DNA of 64,000 nucleotides from Bacteroidota bacterium (GTDB lineage Bacteria; Bacteroidota; Bacteroidia; AKYH767-A; OLB10), in the NCBI GenBank assembly GCA_016713525.1, contig JADJOZ010000001.1:744001-808000 (forward strand). Reading direction: 5' to 3'. The notes beneath the pieces are model-generated. The model did no database searches. It was not told the origin of the DNA and saw nothing but the letters and a program-made list of their open reading frames with translations. Below, piece by piece: positions 57,501 to 64,000 of this stretch. Positions within the stretch are counted from its first letter, which is position 1. Each line of letters opens with the position of its first letter. A program made the position numbers and the translations under genes.

Positions 57501-60500
57501 ATGGTTGTTCCGGAACACTTTCAACAACTGTGAATGTAAATCCTTTGCCTGATGCCCAATTTACTCCGAACGATGTTTGTATTAATGAGCCCATGCAATT
57601 TATGGATGTTTCAACCATTGGTTCAGGAAGTATCACCGGATGGTCATGGAGTTTTGGTGACGGCAATGTTTCACAACAACAAAATCCTTCTCACTTTTAT
57701 CCTTCCTCGGGTGCATTTGCAGTAACTCTGGTAGTGACATCAAATATGGGATGTGTTGATAGTCTGATAAAAACCTTTAATGTATTTCCTTTACCTGCAG
57801 CAAACTTTACATTCCTCAATAGTTGTGAAGGCAGTGCAGTTAACTTTACCAATACATCAACAACTTCAGTAGGAAATATTACCGGATGGCAATGGTCATT
57901 TGGTGATGGAACCACAGCATCTCAACAACATCCTTCTCATGTATTTGGTACACCTGGAATTTATCCTGTAGATTTATTGATAACAACAGCAGGTGGTTGT
58001 GTCGACAGTATCCAAAAACAAATAACAATCAGTCCTTTACCTGTAGCTTCATTTACTGCCGGACAAAGTTGTAAAGGATCTCCGGTTGCTTTCAACAGCA
58101 CTTCAGGTGTTCCTGGCGGTGTTCTTTCATCCTGGTTCTGGGATTTTGGAAATGGAACCACTTCAACATTGCAAAACCCATCGGCTGTATATAATAACTC
58201 AGGAACATACAATGTATCTTTGATAGTAACAAGTTCCAATGGCTGTAATGATACCATTTCACAACCTGTACTAATAAATCCCCTTCCTGTAGCTGATGCC
58301 GGTTCACCACAAATATTGTGCAGAGGAACTTCCGCAACATTGAATGCAACTGGAGGAGTTTCTTATCTGTGGAGCAATGGAAGTGCTACGCAGTCAACTT
58401 CAGTAACGCCAGTAGTAAATTCAACCTATCAAGTTACAGTAACTGATGTTAACGGATGTACCTCTACTGACAGTGTGAGAGTTTACATCAATAATCTTCC
58501 GAATGTGTTTGCCGGTCCCGATAAAACAATATGTGCAGGAACTCCAGTAACTTTGAATGTTACAGGTGCTCTGATCAATGTGTGGATGCCGGGCAATATC
58601 ACAGGAAATTCAGTTTCTGTTTCACCATTACAAACTACAACTTATATTGTTACCGGTACCAGCTCAAATGGTTGTATCAATACGGATACTGTTACGGTAA
58701 ACGTTAATCCGTTGCCATTGGCAAATGCAGGTCCCGATCAAATGATATGCGAAGGAACTACTGCAACCATTACTGCAACTGGAGGAGTGAGTTACCAATG
58801 GACTCCGACAGGTGCTTCAACTGCTTCAATTTATGTTAATCCTTTAATGCCCACAGTATATGCAGTTCAGGTTACAGATGCAAATGGTTGCAAAGCATGG
58901 GATTCAGTTTCAGTTGGAATTAACCCAACTCCAATAGCTGATTTATCACCTGCATTTATTTGTATTGGAACAACAACAATTTTAGATGCTGAAAATCCCG
59001 GGTCATCCTATTTGTGGTCACCAAACGGAGAGACTACACAAACAATTCTGGTTTCTGATTCCGGATATTATGATGTTATCATTATTAGCCCTAATGGATG
59101 TATTGGTTATGCAGGAACTACTGTTACTGTAGGTGGAAATGGGTTGAGTGCAAATCCGACCAATGTGCAAATTTGTGATGGTGAAACGACTGTTTTAAGT
59201 GCCGGAAATCCAACGGCAACTTATTTATGGTCGAACGGAGCAACCACACAAACTATTAATGTTTCTACCGCAGGTTCATATACTGTTACAATCACTGATG
59301 TTTATGGATGCTCTGCTTCTTTTGCGTCGAATGTCGTTACGAATCCGGTTCCGGCTTTAGCTTTTGTATCATCTCCAACATGTGAAAGCAATATCACTTT
59401 ATTCACTAATACAACAACCCTTGCATCCGGTAATATTACAGGTTGGTTGTGGGATTTTGGCGATGGAAATTCTTCAAATGCTCAGGCACCTTCAAATTTA
59501 TATGCTACTCCGGGCACCTACAATGTGACGCTGAGTGCGACTACAGGAATGGGATGTACTTCTCAATTAAGTCTGCCGGTTACTGTTGAGCCTATGCCGG
59601 TTGCCGCATTTGGTAATACCGTTGCTTGTCTGGGATCCGGCACCATATTCACCGACTCATCACAAATAAGTTCAGGTGCAATTGCAAACTGGAATTGGAA
59701 TTTTGGTGATGGAACAGTTTCAACAGATCAGAATCCGGTACATACTTATAATGCGCCCGGTGTTTACACTGCTTCTTTATTAGTTGCTTCAACAAATGGT
59801 TGCAGCGATTCTATCACTGCTCAGGTTCAGGTTTATGATACACCTTTACCTCAATTCAGTTTGTCGAATGTATGTGATGGAACCGCTGTTAATTTTACAA
59901 ACAGCTCAGTAATCAGTGATGGTGTTATTTCAGGTTATAACTGGGACTTTGGTGATGGCAGCACAGATACCAGCGCCAATCCAACTTATCAATATAGTAA
60001 TGCAGGAACATTCAACGTAACACTTACTGCTGTTTCTGACCTTGGATGTTCTGCATCATTATCACAACCGGTAACAATTTATTCAAATCCACAAACAAGT
60101 ATCACTGCTACTCCGGTATGTGAGGGAATTGCAACTTCATTTACAGGAAATACAACTGTTACGAATGCAAATATTTCGAATGTATACTGGAGTTTCGGAG
60201 ATGGTGGAAGCAGCAACCTTCAAAATCCTACTCACTTATTTGCAGGAAACGGAACTTATCAGGTACTGCTCACAGCAACAAGTGATCAGGGTTGTGTTGA
60301 TTCAGCCATGGCAACTGTGACAGTTTATCCTGTTCCTGCAGCAGCATTCAATGGATCCGATGCTTGTTTATACAGTAGTGTTAATTTAAGTGATTTGTCA
60401 ACAATAGCTTCTGGAAGTATAGTCAACTGGAACTGGAACTTGGGTGATGGAAATTCATCATCGGTTCAGAATCCTGTACACAGTTTTGCTACTCCCGGAA

Positions 60501-62347
60501 GTTATCAGATATCGTTGCTGGTTACAACCGATCAGGGTTGTACCGATTCTATTCAAGCACAAATTAATGTTTATCCCGTACCAACGGCTAATTTTACCAG
60601 AGCTGATGTGTGTCAGGGAACAGTTTCAGAATTCTTTAATCAGTCGCAGGTTGCAGGTGGTGGCATTGTCAATTGTTCATGGGATTTTGGTGACGGAAAT
60701 ACTTCTACTGATCAGAATCCGCAACATGTTTTTGCTACTTCCGGAAATTACAATGTGACATTGATTGCTACAACACAGAATGGATGTAGTGATACTATCA
60801 CCCAACAGGTTACTATTTATGCTACTCCGATAGCTGCCTTTGGTTTCGTAAATGCCTGTGATGAATCACCGGTATCATTCACCGATTTATCGACTTCCAT
60901 TGATGGTTCAATCAGCTCCTGGAACTGGAACTTTGGTGATGGAACAACTACTGCAGCAGCCGATCCATATCATACTTTTTCAGGTCCCGGAAATTATGCC
61001 GTAACACTAACCGTTACTTCCTTACACGGATGTTCCGGTTCAATAACAGATTCGGTTTCGGTATTTGAATTACCTGTTCCTGTTATATCAGTTTCAAATA
61101 ATTGTGTTGGTGATCCAACATCTTTCAGTGGAATCACAGCAATAGGAGATACTGCAGTTTACGACTACCAATGGACATTTGGCGATGGTAATACCTCCGC
61201 TATACAAAATCCAATGCATCAATATACAGCAGCCGGCACTTATGCTGTTTCACTGACAATGACCAATGCCAATGGATGTGTGGCAAATGCAACGTCTTCA
61301 GTTACCCTTTATCCCGTTCCGGAACCTGGATTTGATTTTGCGGATGCATGTGCTGAAAGCAGCGTGCAGTTCAATAATACTTCTACAATCTCATCGGGAT
61401 CAATAACACAATATATCTGGAATTTTGGTGATGGATCTTCTGGTTCCGGTTTGGTAAATCCTGTTCATACGTTCGACTCTGCAGGAGTTTATAACATAAC
61501 TTTAATTGCAGTGTCCGACAATGGTTGTATCGATTCCACCACTCAACAAATAACTGTTTTCCCGCTTCCTGTATCTAATTTCAGTTATAGTCAGGCAGCA
61601 GGTTGCGGACCTTTAACAATTTACTTTACCGATTCTTCATTCGTGACTTCCGGAACAATCGTAGCCTGGGCATGGAATTTTGGGAATGGCGAAACATCAA
61701 ATCTGCAAAATCCTTCCACCGTGTATAGTTCCAGTGGAACTTATGGTGTATCACTAACAGTTACTACAGATATGGGATGTACGCAAACCTTTACACAGCC
61801 CAATGCTATAACCATTTATCCCGGTCCGGAAGCAGCATTCACCCCAAATCCATATGAAGCCTCCATACTTCATCCGATAATTGATTTTGAAAATACTTCA
61901 TCAGGAGCAACCTTGTATAACTGGACATTTGGTGACGGACTTAGTTCAACATTATTCGAACCTGTACATACATATCCTGATACAGGATGGTATGAAGTTG
62001 TTTTACATGTTCAGAACAGTTATGGATGTTTTGATACGGTATCACACTGGGTTTATATAATTCCGGAATTCACACTATATGTTCCCAATGCATTTACTCC
62101 GAATCAAGATGGAATCAATGATGCATTTTCGATTGCAGGAATTGGCATCGTAAGCATGAATCTTGAAATCTTTAACCGATGGGGAGAAAATATTTACACT
62201 ACAAGCAGCCGCGATGCAGGTTGGGATGGAAGTGTTCAAAAAGATAACGGTTTGGCGCAGCAGGATGTATATGTTTACCAGGTAACGGTCAAAGACGTAT
62301 TTGGGAAAACGCATCAGCGGGTCGGAACAGTTACATTGGTTAGATAA
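54590..62347 (+). CDS. Giant multi-PKD surface protein with T9SS type B C-terminal domain
   Basis: 2,585 residues, uninterrupted, from ATG 54590. The signal peptide ends near REARA and is followed by the same N-terminal module as the 37058 protein (SHAMGADLTYECLGG ... DADGDSLVYSLITPYQ). I count seventeen PKD domains marked by W.W.FGDG (the first near 56060, the last near 61925), in blocks separated by about nine shorter Ig-like units marked LDAGNPG.SYLWSNG and GC. The end is a gliding-motility-associated C-terminal domain (NAFTPNQDGINDAFS ... VYVYQVTVKD), the T9SS type B signal. It is probably a long cell-surface adhesin or motility filament. A bidirectional terminator follows. Confidence 0.93.
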   Translation: MSKQLQKFLLITFTAILLMMQFREARASHAMGADLTYECLGGNTYRIRVSFYRDCIGIPAPNNVFVNIRSVTCGQNLGITCDPIPGTGQEVTPLCPSAISSCNGGIFTGIQEWVYEGVVTLPMQCTDWVFSYNLCCRNAAITTITNPGTSTFYIYASLNNTISPCNTSPTFSNKPVPFACVGQQYCFNHGAFDADGDSLVYSLITPYQNATTTVDYIPPFNATDPLTSAPAVTFNPATGDICMTPQNLEVTVMAVLVSEYRNGVLIGTVERDIQITVLSCNNTLPTLSGINGTNNFDITVCAGEQLCFDILSTDPDPGQNVFINWDGSIPAGTFTSNGATRPTGTFCWTPTQADISSNPYCFTVRVNDDACPMIGAQIYSYCINVIGINVNAGPDQFIACNDLATVNVTASGGTGNYTYLWSNGITLPIQTVGVGTYIVTVNDGVCSNQDTVVVANAFEPTAAFTAVGTCPNTPVQFTDQSTLPGGTIISWNWNFDDGGTSTIQNPIHQFPGPGTYNVSLIIETSFGCIDTVVVPVTIAPPPVAAFNVGQGCAGTSLTFNNTTTPPGNYNWLWNFGNGTGSTLQNPGVVYANPGTYTVTLVAGDTTGCADSTVQQVVINPLPIPAFTYSAIACQGGNITFVDSSNGNGGTITGWNWTFGNGQTSNGSNPVINYPNPGNYDVTLVVTNSFGCTASILQTIAINPPPVANAGANQIICLGGTATLVASGGVSYSWSPGGYTTDVINVSPSSNTTYTVTVTDANGCTATATVNVNVNPLPVINVSPSQSTCLGQSVTLTATGGVSYNWSPSGNTTGTITVSPGSSTTYAVTGTNANGCSATNFVSVTVNPLPNVNLSNLFICAGISSSLNAGNPGSTYLWSNGQTTQSIPVSSPGVYSVTVTNQYGCTGGDSSVVSQGGTIVNNLTNVAFCAGGSAVLDAGNPGNSFLWSNGSTSQTITVSAAGAYSVTITDANGCSGTLSTTVNVNPLPDAQFTPNDVCINEPMQFMDVSTIGSGSITGWSWSFGDGNVSQQQNPSHFYPSSGAFAVTLVVTSNMGCVDSLIKTFNVFPLPAANFTFLNSCEGSAVNFTNTSTTSVGNITGWQWSFGDGTTASQQHPSHVFGTPGIYPVDLLITTAGGCVDSIQKQITISPLPVASFTAGQSCKGSPVAFNSTSGVPGGVLSSWFWDFGNGTTSTLQNPSAVYNNSGTYNVSLIVTSSNGCNDTISQPVLINPLPVADAGSPQILCRGTSATLNATGGVSYLWSNGSATQSTSVTPVVNSTYQVTVTDVNGCTSTDSVRVYINNLPNVFAGPDKTICAGTPVTLNVTGALINVWMPGNITGNSVSVSPLQTTTYIVTGTSSNGCINTDTVTVNVNPLPLANAGPDQMICEGTTATITATGGVSYQWTPTGASTASIYVNPLMPTVYAVQVTDANGCKAWDSVSVGINPTPIADLSPAFICIGTTTILDAENPGSSYLWSPNGETTQTILVSDSGYYDVIIISPNGCIGYAGTTVTVGGNGLSANPTNVQICDGETTVLSAGNPTATYLWSNGATTQTINVSTAGSYTVTITDVYGCSASFASNVVTNPVPALAFVSSPTCESNITLFTNTTTLASGNITGWLWDFGDGNSSNAQAPSNLYATPGTYNVTLSATTGMGCTSQLSLPVTVEPMPVAAFGNTVACLGSGTIFTDSSQISSGAIANWNWNFGDGTVSTDQNPVHTYNAPGVYTASLLVASTNGCSDSITAQVQVYDTPLPQFSLSNVCDGTAVNFTNSSVISDGVISGYNWDFGDGSTDTSANPTYQYSNAGTFNVTLTAVSDLGCSASLSQPVTIYSNPQTSITATPVCEGIATSFTGNTTVTNANISNVYWSFGDGGSSNLQNPTHLFAGNGTYQVLLTATSDQGCVDSAMATVTVYPVPAAAFNGSDACLYSSVNLSDLSTIASGSIVNWNWNLGDGNSSSVQNPVHSFATPGSYQISLLVTTDQGCTDSIQAQINVYPVPTANFTRADVCQGTVSEFFNQSQVAGGGIVNCSWDFGDGNTSTDQNPQHVFATSGNYNVTLIATTQNGCSDTITQQVTIYATPIAAFGFVNACDESPVSFTDLSTSIDGSISSWNWNFGDGTTTAAADPYHTFSGPGNYAVTLTVTSLHGCSGSITDSVSVFELPVPVISVSNNCVGDPTSFSGITAIGDTAVYDYQWTFGDGNTSAIQNPMHQYTAAGTYAVSLTMTNANGCVANATSSVTLYPVPEPGFDFADACAESSVQFNNTSTISSGSITQYIWNFGDGSSGSGLVNPVHTFDSAGVYNITLIAVSDNGCIDSTTQQITVFPLPVSNFSYSQAAGCGPLTIYFTDSSFVTSGTIVAWAWNFGNGETSNLQNPSTVYSSSGTYGVSLTVTTDMGCTQTFTQPNAITIYPGPEAAFTPNPYEASILHPIIDFENTSSGATLYNWTFGDGLSSTLFEPVHTYPDTGWYEVVLHVQNSYGCFDTVSHWVYIIPEFTLYVPNAFTPNQDGINDAFSIAGIGIVSMNLEIFNRWGENIYTTSSRDAGWDGSVQKDNGLAQQDVYVYQVTVKDVFGKTHQRVGTVTLVR

Positions 62348-62360
62348 CCCTTACAAATAA

Positions 62361-62397
62361 AAAAGGCTGAAGAGATTTTTCTTCAGCCTTTTTTTAT
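62361..62397. terminator. Bidirectional terminator between the giant PKD gene and lolA
   Basis: AAAAGGCTGAAG (62361-62372) pairs with CTTCAGCCTTTT (62381-62392) with T-runs on both strands. Confidence 0.85.
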
Positions 62398-62407
62398 GGG
62401 GTTAAAA

Positions 62408-63064
62408 TTACCGGAGATCAACAACTTCAACTCCCGGATGTTTTGCTTTATCGAATGTGAAAGCTGCGTCAGGTGCTTCAGCATCTGCTTTAAACTTCTC
62501 AATCAGATAAACATAATTGGTTCCGCTCTTTTCAAAAATTTTAGCACTTGAAATTACTTTATCTGTTTTATTGATAGAAATCTGAATTTTAAAATAATTT
62601 TTTTTCTGATCATCGGGAACGAGTTCTATTTGCTGATAAGTAATGTTGCCTTCTTTTTTATCTCCGATGTATTTAGTGGAAAATCCTTTTTCATAGATGG
62701 TGAAAATGGAAGTAGGGGAGATAGCATCAGATTTCTCTGCAACATCATTAATCTGAACTTCATTCGATTCTTTAAGGTAAGTCCACACTGTTTTAGAATC
62801 TGAAATTACTTCTTGACCTTTCAATGTAAGCTTGTATTTTTCACCTTTAACTAAAAGGGTACCTGTTTGGGTATCGGTAGTTTTGGCTTTCTGATCCAAA
62901 GTAGTAACCTTGAAGGAGGCAGAAAGAGATTTCATGGATTTGTATTTGGCACTAACACCTTTAAGTATTTCCTGTGCTTTTGGATCTTTCTGACCCTGAG
63001 CTGCTACAGGATTAATAAAGGCAACTGCGCCCATCAGGGCAACTACGAATGACAATGATTTCAT
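62408..63064 (-). CDS. lolA: Outer-membrane lipoprotein carrier LolA-like protein
   Basis: 218 residues with a signal peptide (ending VAAQ at 23) and the LolA fold: ILKGVSAKYKSMKSLSASFK, GTLLVKGEKYKLTLKG, VWTYLKESNEVQIND and a C-terminal FTFDKAKHPGVEVVDLR. LolA takes lipoproteins across the periplasm to the outer membrane. It lies just downstream of ftsK, with its own promoter within the last codons and terminator region of ftsK. Confidence 0.9.
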   Translation of the reverse strand: MKSLSFVVALMGAVAFINPVAAQGQKDPKAQEILKGVSAKYKSMKSLSASFKVTTLDQKAKTTDTQTGTLLVKGEKYKLTLKGQEVISDSKTVWTYLKESNEVQINDVAEKSDAISPTSIFTIYEKGFSTKYIGDKKEGNITYQQIELVPDDQKKNYFKIQISINKTDKVISSAKIFEKSGTNYVYLIEKFKADAEAPDAAFTFDKAKHPGVEVVDLR

Positions 63065-63079
63065 TTAAATAAGTTTATG

Positions 63080-63108
63080 CAAAATTAAGGCTTATGGGCC
63101 ACATTCAA
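63080..63108 (-). promoter_or_regulatory. Promoter of lolA
   Basis: On the minus strand TTG (63106-63108), an 18-base spacer and a perfect TAATTTTG (63080-63087), overlapping the ftsK stop codon. Confidence 0.55.
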
Positions 63109-64000
63109 AAACTGTTCCAAAGCCATTGGATCCTTAATTTTCACTTCACGGGCCTTACTACCTTCGAACGGACCGATAATTCCGGCTGCTTCAAGCTGAT
63201 CGATAAGTCGGCCGGCACGGTTATATCCCAATTTGAGGCGTCGTTGCAGCAATGACGCAGATCCTTGCTGGTGTTGAACAACCATACGGGCTGCTTCTTC
63301 AAAAAGTGGATCGCGATCAGCAGCATCATAATCGGAACTTCCGGATGCTTCATTTTCTCCGACATATTCAGGAAGCATAAATGCCTCAGGATAACCACGT
63401 TGTGCTCCGATATACTCTGTAATGCGGTCTACTTCAGGGGTATCAACAAATGCACATTGCAAACGAATTAAGTCGGCACCGGTAGAAAGGAGCATATCAC
63501 CACGACCAATTAACTGATCGGCACCACCGGTATCCAGGATGGTACGCGAATCGATTTTCGATGTTACCCGGAATGCCATTCTGGCAGGGAAGTTAGCTTT
63601 GATAGTACCGGTAATAATATTTACGGAAGGTCGTTGAGTAGCAATAATCAGGTGAATACCGATAGCGCGGGCAAGTTGAGCAAGACGGGCAATAGGAGTT
63701 TCTACTTCCTTACCGGCAGTCATGATCAAATCAGCAAATTCATCAATAACCAAAACAATAAACGGCAGAAAACGATGACCATTATTCGGATTCAACCGGC
63801 GGGCAACGAACTTGGCATTGTATTCACGAATATTTCTGACCTGTGCATTTTTAAGTAATTCATAACGCTGATCCATTTCTATACACAATGAATTCAATGT
63901 ATTGATCACTTTTCTGGTATCCGTTATAATTGCATCTTCTTCACCGGGGAGTTTAGCCAGGAAATGTCTTTCAATGTTTTTGAAAAGTGTTAATTCAACT
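63085..64000 (-). CDS. ftsK: FtsK/SpoIIIE DNA translocase, C-terminal part (runs off window)
   Basis: The last 305 or so codons; the frame is open to the window edge, so the GTG at 63909 is not the start. The RecA-like motor domain shows FLPFIVLVIDEFADLIM (Walker B), ARAIGIHLIIATQRPSVNII, and the D...RTILD.GGADQLIGRGDML segment. A gamma winged-helix domain with LLQRRLKLGYNRAGRLIDQLE recognises KOPS-like sequences. FtsK couples chromosome segregation to division. Walker A and the membrane part are outside the window. Confidence 0.95.
   Translation of the reverse strand, partial: VELTLFKNIERHFLAKLPGEEDAIITDTRKVINTLNSLCIEMDQRYELLKNAQVRNIREYNAKFVARRLNPNNGHRFLPFIVLVIDEFADLIMTAGKEVETPIARLAQLARAIGIHLIIATQRPSVNIITGTIKANFPARMAFRVTSKIDSRTILDTGGADQLIGRGDMLLSTGADLIRLQCAFVDTPEVDRITEYIGAQRGYPEAFMLPEYVGENEASGSSDYDAADRDPLFEEAARMVVQHQQGSASLLQRRLKLGYNRAGRLIDQLEAAGIIGPFEGSKAREVKIKDPMALEQFLNVAHKP

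Overview
The window is a stretch of a Bacteroidota chromosome, probably of the Chitinophagales/Sphingobacteriales type. The evidence is the many secreted proteins with Por/T9SS C-terminal sorting domains (types A and B), the LytS/LytTR and Y_Y_Y-type signalling proteins, and promoters of the Bacteroidota form TTG-N18-21-TAnnTTTG, which recur upstream of many genes. Nothing indicates a plasmid or a complete prophage.

Layout. 1-6.9 kb: a partial GWxTD-like gene, two candidate small RNAs each with its own promoter and terminator, tRNA-Ser(TGA) followed by an array of hairpin repeats, two secreted T9SS-type proteins (one a seven-repeat propeller flanked by direct repeats) and a glyoxalase-fold protein. 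6.9-16.7 kb: an AT-rich accessory region of unknown membrane proteins, a truncated primase/helicase remnant, a TIR-domain gene with a small partner, a DUF4041/T5orf172 (GIY-YIG-like) gene, a small HTH-like protein and a PAS protein. 17-27 kb: secreted and lipoprotein genes, a DUF3667 protein, an S8 peptidase, a very large M4 metallopeptidase with Ig/PKD-like repeats, and a DinB-fold protein. 27-36.7 kb: a clade II nitrous oxide reductase cluster (cytochrome c-nosZ-nosL-nosD-nosF-nosY, group III truncated haemoglobin, a haem-copper-oxidase-like membrane protein and an Fnr-type regulator, all leftward) facing a divergent ric di-iron repair gene. 36.8 kb: a tiny ribosomal protein Thx gene without a normal start codon. 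37-42 kb and 54.6-62.3 kb: two giant modular adhesin-like proteins sharing the same kind of N-terminal and C-terminal modules. 42-45.6 kb: an agmatine-deiminase-like protein lacking the catalytic Cys and two acyltransferase-3 paralogues. 45.9-53.4 kb: a co-directional cluster of YceI, a propeller histidine kinase, a LytTR regulator, two cytochrome c lipoproteins, an OB-fold protein, a second YceI and a DUF5777 barrel. End: an SDR gene, the second giant protein, lolA and the 3' part of ftsK.

How they work together. The nos cluster should give N2O respiration: the lipoprotein cytochrome feeds NosZ, NosDFY and NosL mature its copper centre, the Fnr-like protein senses oxygen/NO, and Ric and the globin handle nitrosative damage. 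No nitrite or NO reductase gene is visible, so the organism may consume N2O without full denitrification in this locus. The 46-53 kb cluster looks like a regulated cell-envelope redox module.

A strong overall feature is that at least 18 single-base frame breaks split otherwise conserved proteins, most at or near short homopolymers. This is more likely uncorrected sequencing error than biology, and genes are given here with their reconstructed spans.
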